DNA of 64,000 nt from the NCBI RefSeq assembly GCF_900220975.1, contig NZ_OBQD01000021.1, positions 1 to 64,000 of the forward strand. Direction: 5' to 3'. How positions within the stretch are numbered: position 1 is the first letter of the stretch; each line of letters starts with the position of its first letter. The position numbers were made by a program, and so were the translations under genes. The stretch comes from Rhizobium subbaraonis (GTDB taxonomy: Bacteria > Pseudomonadota > Alphaproteobacteria > Rhizobiales > Rhizobiaceae). Below are positions 55,203-63,445 of the stretch, in pieces. The notes beneath the pieces were generated by a model. It was not told the DNA's origin and ran no database searches. It worked only from the letters and a program-made list of their open reading frames with translations.

Positions 55203-55930
55203 GCCGGCGCCGCCATGCCGCGCCGCGCGCGCGCTTCGATCAGCCGGATGATGACGTTCGATACCAGCGTCAGCGCCAGGTAGAGCGCACCTGCGGCGCA
55301 GAAGAAGAGGAGATAGGCCTTGGTGCTGCCGGCGGCCTGCCGCGTCACCAGCGTCAGTTCGCTGAAGCCGACGACGGCGAGAAGGGCCGTATCCTTCGTC
55401 GAGATCAGCCAGAGATTGGAAAGACCGGGAATGGCATGCGGCAGCATGGCCGGCATGGTCACCCGACGCATGATCTGGCCAGACGACATGCCGAAGGCGC
55501 GCGCAGCCTCGATCTGCCCGGCCGGAACGGCCTTGATCGCCCCGCGCAGCACCTCTGTCGAATAGGCGCCCTGGACGATACCGATGACGAAGATGCCGGC
55601 GGCAAGGCCGCTGATGTCGACGGGGCCGTAGCCGATCGCCGCCATCAGCTGGTTCAGGAGGTCCGTGCCTGCATAGTAGAGCAGCAGGATCAGCACGAGT
55701 TCGGGCACCGCGCGCACAAGCGTCGTGTAGACCTCGAGCAGGTCCTTCAGCACGGGTCCGCCGTAGAGCTTGCCGAAGGCGCCGCCGGTGCCGAGGATCA
55801 GCCCGAGCGAATAGCCGCCGACCGCGATCTTGATCGAATTCATCAATCCGGCCAGCAGCACGCCGCCCCAGCCGGGAGGTTCGAGCGCCAGCAGGCTCCA
55901 GTTGATCAGGGAAGCAGGATCGGCAGCCAT
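55199..55930 (-). CDS. Polar amino-acid ABC permease (HisQ-like)
   Basis: A 243-residue inner-membrane permease with five or six helices. The typical opening GLMNSIKIAVGGYSLGLILG is followed by the EAA loop EAARAFGMSSGQIMRRVTMP (about 147-166). The gene overlaps the HisM-like one by 4 bp and lies 64 bp after the binding protein gene. It is the partner subunit of the amino-acid importer. Confidence 0.88.
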   Translation of the reverse strand: MAADPASLINWSLLALEPPGWGGVLLAGLMNSIKIAVGGYSLGLILGTGGAFGKLYGGPVLKDLLEVYTTLVRAVPELVLILLLYYAGTDLLNQLMAAIGYGPVDISGLAAGIFVIGIVQGAYSTEVLRGAIKAVPAGQIEAARAFGMSSGQIMRRVTMPAMLPHAIPGLSNLWLISTKDTALLAVVGFSELTLVTRQAAGSTKAYLLFFCAAGALYLALTLVSNVIIRLIEARARRGMAAPA

Positions 55931-55994
55931 GGATGCTTCTTTTCTAAGATGAGGAAGGGCCGGCGGTATTGCCGCCAGCCCGGCTCAGCCTTAA

Positions 55995-56777
55995 TCAGCC
56001 GCCGTAGATGTCGAAGTCGAAGTACTTCTTCGAGAACTCGTCATAGGTGCCGTTGGCGCGGATCGCCTTGATCGCCGCGTTGATCTTTTCCTTCAGTTCG
56101 GTCTCGCCCTGGCGCAATCCGACGCCGACGCCGGCGCCGAGAATGTCGGGATCGTCCTTCACGTTGCCCTTCAGTTCGCAGCAATCCTTGCCCTGGTCTG
56201 AATCCAGGAAGGCGCCAAGCGCGATGGCGTCTGCCTGCACCGCGTCGAGGCGGCCGGCGGCGAGGTCGTTGTTGGCCTCGTCCTGGGTCTGGTATTCCTT
56301 GATCGTCGCACCGGCCTCGCCGAAGTACTTGTTGGCATAGGCCTGGTGAATGGTCGCGACCTGCACGCCGATGGTCTTGCCGGCCAGCTTTTCAGGGGTG
56401 GCGTCGAAGTCCTCGTCCTTCGGCCCGATGATGCCGGTCGGGGTGTTGTAGTACTTGTCGGAGAAATCGATCGTCTTCAGTCGCTCGGCGGTGATCGACA
56501 TCGAGCCGATGATCATGTCGATCTTCTTGGTGGTGAGCGCCGGAATGATGCCGTCCCAAGCGACCGGGGTGAGAACGCAGTCGAGCTTGGCTTCGGCACA
56601 GAGCGCCTTCATGAAGTCCACTTCCCAGCCTTCCCAGTTGCCCGATGCGTCGGGGGCTGCGAACGGCGGATAGGGCTCGGCGGCGAATCCTACCTTGAGT
56701 TGCTCCGCCATCGCGCCGGAAATGCCGGCAAGGCCGATGACGGCGGCAAGTGCGATCGTCTTCAATGCGGTCTTCAT
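55995..56777 (-). CDS. Periplasmic binding protein for a basic amino acid
   Basis: A 260-residue SBP family 3 protein. Residues 1-24 are the signal peptide (ALAAVIGLAGISGAMA). Ligand-binding features of lysine/arginine/ornithine-binding proteins are visible: GFAAEPYPPFAAPDASGNWEG, WDGIIPALTTKKIDMIIGSM with the acidic sites, and QTQDEANNDLAAGRLDAVQAD. It delivers the ligand to the permeases encoded by the next two genes. Ligand: arginine-like by context, but histidine or an N-modified arginine is possible. Confidence 0.88.
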   Translation of the reverse strand: MKTALKTIALAAVIGLAGISGAMAEQLKVGFAAEPYPPFAAPDASGNWEGWEVDFMKALCAEAKLDCVLTPVAWDGIIPALTTKKIDMIIGSMSITAERLKTIDFSDKYYNTPTGIIGPKDEDFDATPEKLAGKTIGVQVATIHQAYANKYFGEAGATIKEYQTQDEANNDLAAGRLDAVQADAIALGAFLDSDQGKDCCELKGNVKDDPDILGAGVGVGLRQGETELKEKINAAIKAIRANGTYDEFSKKYFDFDIYGG

Positions 56778-56808
56778 GCGATTTTCCCTCTGTTGGTTTT
56801 GGTATTCT

Positions 56809-57582
56809 TCAGTGGATGGAGCTGATGAACTTCTTCAAACGCTCCGATTTCGGGGCGCCGAATATCGCTTCCGGCGTCCCCTGTTCCTCGATCACGCCGT
56901 TGGCGAGAAAGACGATGTGGTTTGCGACGTTGCGGGCGAACTTCATCTCGTGAGTGACGAGGATCATCGTGCGCTTCTCCTTGGCGAGATCGCCGATGAC
57001 CGCCAGCACCTCGCCGACGAGCTCGGGGTCGAGCGCGGACGTCGGTTCGTCGAAGAGCATGACGTGCGGCTGTACTGCGAGCGCGCGCGCGATCGCCGCG
57101 CGCTGCTGCTGACCGCCGGAGAGGAAAGCCGGGTAGGCATCGCGCTTTTCGTGGAGCCCGACGCGGCGGAGTAGCGCTTCCGCCCGTTCCACGGCCTCGG
57201 CCTTCGGGACCCCGAGCACATGTACGGGGGCCTCGATCACATTCTGCAGGATCGTCATGTGCTGCCAGAGATTGAAGTTCTGGAACACCATGCCGAGCCG
57301 GGAGCGGATGCGCTGCACCTGGCTTCGGTCCGACGGCATCAGCCCGCCGTGACCGTCCTTCTTCATGGCGATCGTCTCGCCATGGATCGTCACCGTCCCT
57401 GCGCTCGGCAGCTCAAGCATGTTGATGCAGCGGAGAAAGGTGGATTTGCCGGAACCGGAACCGCCGATGATGGCGATGACGTCGCCTTCATGTGCAGTAA
57501 GGGAAACCCCTTTTAGGACCTCCAGCGGCCCGAAGCGCTTGTGCAGATTGTCGACTGCGATAGCCTCGGCGCGAACCGTCAT
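56809..57582 (-). CDS. Polar amino-acid ABC transporter ATPase
   Basis: A 257-residue ATPase (HisP type). Walker A is GGSGSGKSTFLRCIN (about 40-54), Q-loop NFNLWQHMTILQNVI, signature LSGGQQQRAAIARALAV, Walker B MLFDEPTSALD and the H-loop THEMKFARNVA. It energises the permease pair. The start at 57582 (MTVRAEAIA) is 240 bp from the divergent hydrolase gene; the longer frame is unrelated sequence. It is the first gene of the minus-strand operon. Confidence 0.9.
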   Translation of the reverse strand: MTVRAEAIAVDNLHKRFGPLEVLKGVSLTAHEGDVIAIIGGSGSGKSTFLRCINMLELPSAGTVTIHGETIAMKKDGHGGLMPSDRSQVQRIRSRLGMVFQNFNLWQHMTILQNVIEAPVHVLGVPKAEAVERAEALLRRVGLHEKRDAYPAFLSGGQQQRAAIARALAVQPHVMLFDEPTSALDPELVGEVLAVIGDLAKEKRTMILVTHEMKFARNVANHIVFLANGVIEEQGTPEAIFGAPKSERLKKFISSIH

Positions 57583-57730
57583 CGGATGGGCATCTCCGAC
57601 GCACGGCAGACATATTTGTGGCACATGCCATGTTCCCCTGTTCTTTTTGCGCAGCCGGCTTTGCGCCGGTCTGCGTTTGCGCGTCCATCTTCGTGTCCGT
57701 CGCATCCTTCCATTGACACCATCGTTGCAC

Positions 57731-57758
57731 TTGTGGCGTAGTTGTTCAAGCGTATAAT
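57731..57758 (+). promoter_or_regulatory. Candidate promoter of the catabolic operon
   Basis: TTGTGG (57731-57736) and TATAAT (57753-57758) with a 16-base spacer stand 65 bases before the hydrolase start. The -10 is consensus. Confidence 0.55.
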
Positions 57759-57798
57759 AACATCGCCGCCGGCTTTTTGCCCGGTCCCGCCGGAAAAC

Positions 57799-57810
57799 TG
57801 TTTCGAAACA
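57799..57810. promoter_or_regulatory. Palindromic operator-like site
   Basis: TGTTTCGAAACA is a perfect 12-bp palindrome between the candidate promoter and the ribosome binding site of the hydrolase gene. It is a plausible site for the TetR-type regulator encoded downstream (58698). Confidence 0.45.
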
Positions 57811-57822
57811 AAGGAGTATGAA

Positions 57823-58701
57823 ATGTCCGCTTTCGGTTCCCAGGAGATGTCGGCGCCGCTGCTGCGTGTCATGATGCGTCGGCCGGGACCGAGCCTGGCG
57901 GCGGCGGACCCTGCAAAGTGGCACTACGGGCCGACCTTCGACGGCCAGAAAGCCGTGCGCCAGTATGCCGAATTCGCGCGGCTGGTGGAGCGCTCGGGAA
58001 CCGAGATCATCTGGCTGGAGGACAATGGCGACGGGCTGGCGGACGCGATGTTCACGCACGATCCCTCGCTGATGTCCGACCACGGCGCCATCCTGCTGCG
58101 CATGGGCAAGCCGTTGCGTGTGGACGAGACCGAATTGCACGAGAAGGCCTATGCCGAGCGCCAGATCCCGATTCTCGGGCGGATCGAGGCCCCGGGTACC
58201 GTCGAGGGCGGCGACTGCATCTGGCTGGACGCAAAGACGCTGGTTGTCGGCCGCGGCGTGCGCACCAACCAGGAGGGCATCGATCAACTGACGCGGATGC
58301 TTGCCCCTCACGGGATCGCCGTGCTCGCCTACGATCTGCCGCTCTGGCAGGGCGAAGAGGCCTGCCTCCACCTGATGAGCGTGATGAGCCCGCTGGCGGG
58401 TGACCTCGCGCTCGTGTACGCACCGCTTCTGCCCGCCGCGTTCTACCAACTGTTGAAGAAGCGCGGCATTCGCCTGATCGAGGCGCCAGCTGACGAGTTC
58501 CATTCCAGCAACGGCCTGTCGCTGAACGTGCTGCCGACGCGGCCGAACGAAGTGATCATGGTCGCCGGCTTCCCGAAGACCAAGGCGGCGATGGAAGAGG
58601 CCGGCTGCGTGGTGGAGACCTTCGAGGCAGATGCGCTCTGCATCGCCTGCGAAGGCGGCCCGACCTGCCTGACCCGCCCGGTCCTGCGGCGCGCGGCATG
58701 A
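57823..58701 (+). CDS. Dimethylarginine dimethylaminohydrolase-like (guanidino-modifying) enzyme
   Basis: A 292-residue protein of the amidinotransferase/DDAH fold. The family catalytic region is visible: acidic/His motif near VEGGDCIWLDAKTLVVGRG (about 126-144), LHLMSVMSPLAGDLALVY (about 183-200) with the catalytic histidine, and the nucleophilic cysteine near the C-terminus in CEGGPTCLTRP. DDAHs turn N-omega-methylated arginine into citrulline and dimethylamine; relatives act on other guanidino compounds. The start at 57823 has AAGGAGTATGAA; the longer frame from 57742 lies in the promoter. The gene heads an operon with a TetR regulator, AruH and AruI (4-bp overlap). Confidence 0.82.
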   Translation: MSAFGSQEMSAPLLRVMMRRPGPSLAAADPAKWHYGPTFDGQKAVRQYAEFARLVERSGTEIIWLEDNGDGLADAMFTHDPSLMSDHGAILLRMGKPLRVDETELHEKAYAERQIPILGRIEAPGTVEGGDCIWLDAKTLVVGRGVRTNQEGIDQLTRMLAPHGIAVLAYDLPLWQGEEACLHLMSVMSPLAGDLALVYAPLLPAAFYQLLKKRGIRLIEAPADEFHSSNGLSLNVLPTRPNEVIMVAGFPKTKAAMEEAGCVVETFEADALCIACEGGPTCLTRPVLRRAA

Positions 58702-59327
58702 GCCGGCGCACCTTCCACCGTGCGCCTGAAGGCGAGCGCCGCCATGACCTGATCGAGGCGACGCTGGACTGCATTGCCGAGAGCGGGCTGCAGGGTGCGA
58801 CGGTGCGCCAGATCGCCATCAAGGCAGGGGTCACCGCCGGGCTCATCCGGCATTATTTCGCCTCCAAGGAACACATCCTGCAGGAAGCCTACCGGGTCGT
58901 GATCGGGCGGCTGACGGAAAAGGCGGAGCGGGTGACGGGCGATCCGGAGGAGCGGCTGCGCTCGTTCATCGTCATAAACCTCACCGAGCCGGTGGCAAAC
59001 AGCCGAAGTCTCTCGCTCTGGGCATCGTTCATCAGCCGCGTCAGCGTCGATCCGCAGCTCGCAGCAATTCACCGCGAGGGCTATCTCGGGTTCCGCAACG
59101 CGCTGGAAAGCCTGCTGGCGGATTTCCTGGAGTCCAAGGGGCAGGAGGCTGATCCCGCGCGCTGCCGCGCCCTGGCGATCGCCATCAACGGCCTGCTCGA
59201 CGGCCTGTGGCTGGAAGGATGCCTCGCCGGGGAGCTGTTCGAGGAACGCGAGCTGGTTTCCATCGCTCTGACTTCGATCGAGGCGCTGATCGGCCTGCCG
59301 ATCGGGGCTCCGGCGACAACGCAATAG
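58698..59327 (+). CDS. TetR-family regulator with BetI-like C-terminus
   Basis: A 209-residue repressor. The helix-turn-helix (residues 25-55) reads GLQGATVRQIAIKAGVTAGL and IRHYFASKEHILQEAYR. The remainder resembles the BetI ligand-binding domain (LWASFISRVSVDPQLAAIHR). It overlaps the hydrolase gene by 4 bp. Its position suggests it controls both arms of the cluster, sensing an arginine-derived metabolite or a betaine-like compound. The ligand is inference only. Confidence 0.86.
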   Translation: MSRRTFHRAPEGERRHDLIEATLDCIAESGLQGATVRQIAIKAGVTAGLIRHYFASKEHILQEAYRVVIGRLTEKAERVTGDPEERLRSFIVINLTEPVANSRSLSLWASFISRVSVDPQLAAIHREGYLGFRNALESLLADFLESKGQEADPARCRALAIAINGLLDGLWLEGCLAGELFEERELVSIALTSIEALIGLPIGAPATTQ

Positions 59328-59343
59328 GATTGGGAGAATGGCG

Positions 59344-60534
59344 ATGCGCTACGCATCCATCACGGAAAGGCTTGCAAGCCTCGGTTCCGAAAAGTGGGCG
59401 ATCCACATCGAGGCGCGTCGCCGCAAGGAGAAGGGCGAGCCCATTATCGAGCTGACCATCGGCGAGCCCGACCTGCCGCCGGACGATGCCCTGCTCGCCG
59501 AAGCCACGCGCGCCATGCATGCCGGCCGCTACCGCTACTCCAACGGCCGCGGCGAACCGCCGGTGGTGAAGGCGCTGGTCGAGAAATATTCCAAGCGCCG
59601 CGCGGATATCACGAGCGACAACGTCCTGTGCTTCCCCGGAACGCAGACGGCGCTCTTCGCCGTCATGCTCGGGCTTGTGGAAAAAGGCGATGCCGTCCTG
59701 GTGGGCGACCCGCTCTACGCGACCTATGAAGGCGTCATCCGGGCCACCGGCGCCGATCAGGTCACCGTGCCGTTGCGCGCGGAAAACGGCTTTCACATGC
59801 AGCCGGACGACCTTGAGCGGGCGGTGACGCCGCAATGCCGCGTGCTGCTGCTCAACACCCCGCACAATCCCACCGGCGCCGTGCTGACGGCAGGCGAGAT
59901 CGCCGCGATCGGCGAAGTGTGCCGCAGGCACGATCTCTGGATCGTCTGCGACGAGGTCTACGAGGAGCTGGTCTTTTCAGGCTCCTTCGCCTCGCCATTC
60001 GACGATCCGGAGCTGGCGGAGCGGACAATCGTCTGCTCGTCCATCTCGAAGTCGCATGCCGCCCCGGGGTTCAGAAGCGGCTGGGCGGTCGGCCCGGCAG
60101 ACTTTGCCAACCGCCTCCTTTCCGTCTCCGAGACGATGCTTTTCGGCGTGCAGCCTTTCATCGCGGACATGACGGCATACGCCCTGACCAACCCGATCGA
60201 TACCTCTGCGAAGATGCGCACAGCCTACAAGCGCCGTGCCGACCGCATCGTCACAGCCCTGGGCGAGGCTCCGGGTCTGACGCCGCTGTCGCCGGAAGCC
60301 GGCATGTTCATCGTCGTCGATGTCGCCGGAACGGGCATGGACGGCGAGGCGTTCGCCTGGGCGCTGCTCGACGAGGAACAGGTCGCCGTGATGCCGGGAT
60401 CGTCGTTCGGCGAGGGGGCTGGCGACTTCATCCGCATCAGCCTGACCGTTCCGGACGAAAGGATCGACGAGGCCTGCCGGCGGATTTCCGCGCTGGCCGC
60501 CCGCTCGGGTTTCAGGAAGGAAAAGCGCGCATGA
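59344..60534 (+). CDS. aruH: Arginine:pyruvate transaminase-like aminotransferase
   Basis: A 396-residue fold-type I aminotransferase. Motifs: HNPTGAVLT (Asn for the cofactor), WIVCDEVYEELVFSG (Asp/Tyr), and the cofactor lysine in SSISKSHAAPGFRSGW. It matches the size and type of AruH, which transfers the amino group of arginine to pyruvate, giving 2-ketoarginine and alanine. The decisive context is the overlapping gene for the 2-ketoarginine decarboxylase. The start at 59344 has GGGAG seven bases upstream; ATG at 59338 is too close to it. Confidence 0.78.
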   Translation: MRYASITERLASLGSEKWAIHIEARRRKEKGEPIIELTIGEPDLPPDDALLAEATRAMHAGRYRYSNGRGEPPVVKALVEKYSKRRADITSDNVLCFPGTQTALFAVMLGLVEKGDAVLVGDPLYATYEGVIRATGADQVTVPLRAENGFHMQPDDLERAVTPQCRVLLLNTPHNPTGAVLTAGEIAAIGEVCRRHDLWIVCDEVYEELVFSGSFASPFDDPELAERTIVCSSISKSHAAPGFRSGWAVGPADFANRLLSVSETMLFGVQPFIADMTAYALTNPIDTSAKMRTAYKRRADRIVTALGEAPGLTPLSPEAGMFIVVDVAGTGMDGEAFAWALLDEEQVAVMPGSSFGEGAGDFIRISLTVPDERIDEACRRISALAARSGFRKEKRA

Positions 60535-62135
60535 CGAGGATTAAGACGGTCGGGGAGGCGATGGTGGACCTCCTTGAGGCCAATGGCGTCGAGGTGGTCT
60601 TCGGCATTCCCGGCGTTCACACCGTCGAGCTCTATCGCGGCCTTGCCGGCTCGAAGATCCGTCACATCACGCCGCGCCACGAGCAGGGTGCCGGCTTCAT
60701 GGCGGATGGCTATGCACGCGTGACCGGCAAGCCCGGCGTAGCACTGGTGATCACCGGGCCTGGCCTGACCAATACGATCACGGCCATGGCGCAGGCGCGC
60801 CAGGATTCCGTGCCGATGCTGGTCATTTCCGGTGTCAACCGCAGGAACTCCCTCGGGCACGGACGTGGTCTTCTGCACGAGCTGCCGGACCAGGCGGCGA
60901 TGATGAAGAGCTTTGCGCTCTATTCGCACACGCTGGTCGAACCCGCCGATCTTCCATCCGTCATCGCGCGCGCCTTCTCGATCATGGGCTCGGCACGCCC
61001 CGGGCCGGTGCATATCGAGATCCCGACGGACGTCATGCCGCTTCCGGCCGGCGACGTGCCGCTCAAGCCGACGCGTCCGGCGCGCCCGAGCGCCGACAGG
61101 GGGACGCTCGAGGCGGTTGCATCGCTGTGCGATCGCGCAAAGCGCATCGTGCTGATGTGCGGCGGCGGCGCAGCCTCCGCCGACCCGTCGGTCACGGCGC
61201 TGGCGGAAAGGCTCGACGCGCCCGTCGTGCTGACCACCAATGCCCGCGGCATGCTCGCAAACCATCCTTTGCGCGTTCCGGCAAGCCCGAGCCTCAAGGC
61301 AACGCGTGCGCTGATTGCCGATGCCGACCTCGTCATCGGCCTTGGTACGGAGATGGGCCAGACCGACTACGACATGTACGTCGACGGCGCGTTCCCGGCG
61401 CTGCCGTCCTTCGTGCGGGTCGATATCGATGCCCTGCAGCTCTCCCGCGAGCCCCACGCCGAACTGCCCGTGCTTTCCACCGTCGAAGCCGCAGTCGATG
61501 GCCTGCTCCCCTTGGTCGCCGCCCGCAGCAGCGGCGGTGCCGAGCGGGCGCGATTAACGCGTGACGCCGCCTGGGAGGAACAGACGCCGAAGATCCGCAC
61601 CGAGATCGGCGTCATCGGCATGATCTACAAGGCCTTGCCGGATGCGATCGTGGTGGGTGATTCCACGCAAGCCGTCTATGCCGGCAATCTCTACCTCGAC
61701 GTGGACCGCCCCCAGACCTGGTTCAATGCTGCGACGGGCTTCGGCGCTCTCGGCTATGGTCCACCGGCCGCGATCGGTGCGGCGATTGGCGCCCCCGGTC
61801 GCCCGGTCGTCTGTCTCACCGGCGACGGTGGCTTCCAGTTTTCGCTGGCCGAGGTCGGGTCGGCCGTGGATGCGGGCGCAAAGGTGATCTTCCTCGTCTG
61901 GAACAATGACGGCTACCAGGAGATCGAGAACTACATGGTCGAATCGGGGATCGAGCCCGAGGGCGTGAAGCCGTCGGCGCCGGACTTTCTCGATATTGCG
62001 AGGGCCTACGGTGTCCCGGGGACGCGCCTTGCCGATGTGGCCGATCTCGGGGCGGCGCTGAAGGCCGCCGGCGCCCGCAACGGCCCCAGCCTGATCGAGA
62101 TCCATCAGACACGGACGAGGGGAGCTACCGCCTGA
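60531..62135 (+). CDS. aruI: 2-ketoarginine decarboxylase-like TPP enzyme
   Basis: A 534-residue thiamine-diphosphate enzyme of the acetolactate-synthase superfamily. The catalytic glutamate lies in RHEQGAGFMADGYARVTGKPG, the TPP/Mg site is GDGGFQFSLAEVGS and WNNDGYQEI, and the middle domain has GLGTEMGQTDYDMY. It resembles AruI (5-guanidino-2-oxopentanoate decarboxylase), which makes 4-guanidinobutyraldehyde from 2-ketoarginine. Its ATG overlaps the stop of the aminotransferase gene. An acetolactate-synthase-like role is the main alternative; the pairing with the aminotransferase argues against it. Confidence 0.8.
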   Translation: MTRIKTVGEAMVDLLEANGVEVVFGIPGVHTVELYRGLAGSKIRHITPRHEQGAGFMADGYARVTGKPGVALVITGPGLTNTITAMAQARQDSVPMLVISGVNRRNSLGHGRGLLHELPDQAAMMKSFALYSHTLVEPADLPSVIARAFSIMGSARPGPVHIEIPTDVMPLPAGDVPLKPTRPARPSADRGTLEAVASLCDRAKRIVLMCGGGAASADPSVTALAERLDAPVVLTTNARGMLANHPLRVPASPSLKATRALIADADLVIGLGTEMGQTDYDMYVDGAFPALPSFVRVDIDALQLSREPHAELPVLSTVEAAVDGLLPLVAARSSGGAERARLTRDAAWEEQTPKIRTEIGVIGMIYKALPDAIVVGDSTQAVYAGNLYLDVDRPQTWFNAATGFGALGYGPPAAIGAAIGAPGRPVVCLTGDGGFQFSLAEVGSAVDAGAKVIFLVWNNDGYQEIENYMVESGIEPEGVKPSAPDFLDIARAYGVPGTRLADVADLGAALKAAGARNGPSLIEIHQTRTRGATA

Positions 62136-62343
62136 GGAGCGAGCACAGGACTGTTCTGGGTTTTGTGATAACGACATACGCAAAATGAACGGCGGCAAGC
62201 GTCGGGCGCTGGTCTGAAAGCTCGAAAAGCGACGTCGGGCTTCCAGTGCACCCGAGGGCAGTTGCCGCCCCGCCCGGCCGCGCTATAGTCAGGCCGGAGC
62301 CGCTCCAGTGGCCGTCGTTGTCGGGAATGCAGATGAGGTCGCA

Positions 62344-63081
62344 ATGGGCAGGAACGGATCGGGCGCTGCAGGGGGCAAGATGCTGACCTGTGCCGTGTGC
62401 GGCAAGGCATTTCCCGCCGGGCATCTGTATCACGCTTCGGCGATCCGTCCGGGAATTTACGGGCTGATTGCCAGGGACGTTGCGGACTGGACACCGGAAA
62501 GCCGCATCTGCACGACCGACCTGTCGCAATATCGCCGTCGCTACGTTGCCGACATGCTTGAGGAGGAGCGGGGAGAACTTTCCAATCTGGACAGACAGGT
62601 GCTGGAAAGCTTCGAACGCGGCGTTTCCTCGGTGCAGGTCAGCGCTGATAGCGCCCTTCGCAAGGATCAGGAGGCGAGCTTCGGCCAGCGCGCCGCCGAC
62701 AATGTGGCGGCTTTCGGCGGGTCTTGGAGCTTCATCATCTCCTTTTGCTGTGTGCTGATCGCATGGATGGCCTACAACGTGGTCGGCCTCCTTGGCGGCG
62801 GCTTTGATCCCTATCCCTTCATCCTGCTCAATCTGGTGCTTTCGTGCGTCGCGGCCTTGCAGGCTCCGGTGATCATGATGAGCCAGAAGCGGCAGGAGGA
62901 AAAGGACCGGTTGCGGGCCGAGAACGACTACATGGTCAACCTGCGCGCCGAACTCGAAATCCGGCAGTTGCACGATATGATCGACCATCAGATGGCCCAC
63001 CAGTGGGAGCGTCTGGCGGAGCTCCAGCAGATTCAGATCGACCTTCTCGAAGGCCGCCAGCCTCCAGCGAAACAGAGCTGA
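62344..63081 (+). CDS. DUF1003 membrane protein with N-terminal Cys motif
   Basis: A 245-residue inner-membrane protein. The N-terminus (about 14-32) has CAVCGKAFPAGHLYH, a cysteine/histidine set that could bind zinc. DUF1003 follows: two or three membrane helices (about 125-180: FGGSWSFIISFCCVLIAWMA, NLVLSCVAALQAPVIMM) then SQKRQEEKDRLRAENDYMVN with the typical polar helix. Role unknown. The start at 62344 is preferred to GTG at 62308 and to ATG at 62380; the latter would remove the leader. Confidence 0.82.
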   Translation: MGRNGSGAAGGKMLTCAVCGKAFPAGHLYHASAIRPGIYGLIARDVADWTPESRICTTDLSQYRRRYVADMLEEERGELSNLDRQVLESFERGVSSVQVSADSALRKDQEASFGQRAADNVAAFGGSWSFIISFCCVLIAWMAYNVVGLLGGGFDPYPFILLNLVLSCVAALQAPVIMMSQKRQEEKDRLRAENDYMVNLRAELEIRQLHDMIDHQMAHQWERLAELQQIQIDLLEGRQPPAKQS

Positions 63082-63153
63082 ACTCTCGGCCAAAGCTCGA
63101 GCCGGGCCTCGGGCATTTTACCGTTTTGCTGTTGTCGGGGGGGCAAAAAAAGG

Positions 63154-63174
63154 CCGGCGGGGCATGCCCGCCGG
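63154..63174 (-). terminator. Hairpin with T-run on the minus strand
   Basis: CCGGCGGG pairs with CCCGCCGG around a five-base loop; on the minus strand a run of seven T follows. It lies between the DUF1003 stop (63081) and the MFS gene, so it can end the convergent MFS transcript. Confidence 0.6.
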
Positions 63175-63384
63175 AATTGGCTCGGTCTCCAATCCGAGCA
63201 GGTGCAGTGACAAGCACCTGTCATAAAGACGGCTGGACCGGCATATTTGTTCCGCAGGTGACTGACAGGATTGGTAATTTTCATGTGAACGGCAGTTGAT
63301 CGCCATTCCGGTGGCCGTATCGGCTCAGTTGTGCGGCTGTGCGCGCTCACCTCTCGCTTTCAGACCGCTCGTCTGCAAAAGGAA

Positions 63385-63412
63385 GCGGGCCGGCACGCTG
63401 GTGCCGGCCCGC
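63385..63412 (-). terminator. Strong hairpin after the MFS gene
   Basis: GCGGGCCGGCAC (63385-63396) pairs perfectly with GTGCCGGCCCGC (63401-63412), 12 bp around a four-base loop. On the minus strand it is followed by TTCCTTTT. It lies 33 bp after the MFS stop. Confidence 0.8.
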
Positions 63413-63445
63413 AACATCCGCATCACACGGGCAGCGCCCCGGAAG

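Noticed and set aside
57583-58503. Long extension of the ABC ATPase frame
   Set aside because: It covers the divergent promoter region and the hydrolase gene antisense. The ATPase domain itself starts at 57582.
59835-60530. Long in-frame extension upstream of the decarboxylase gene
   Set aside because: It overlaps the aminotransferase gene in another frame and has no domain. The decarboxylase begins at 60531 with its conserved N-terminus.
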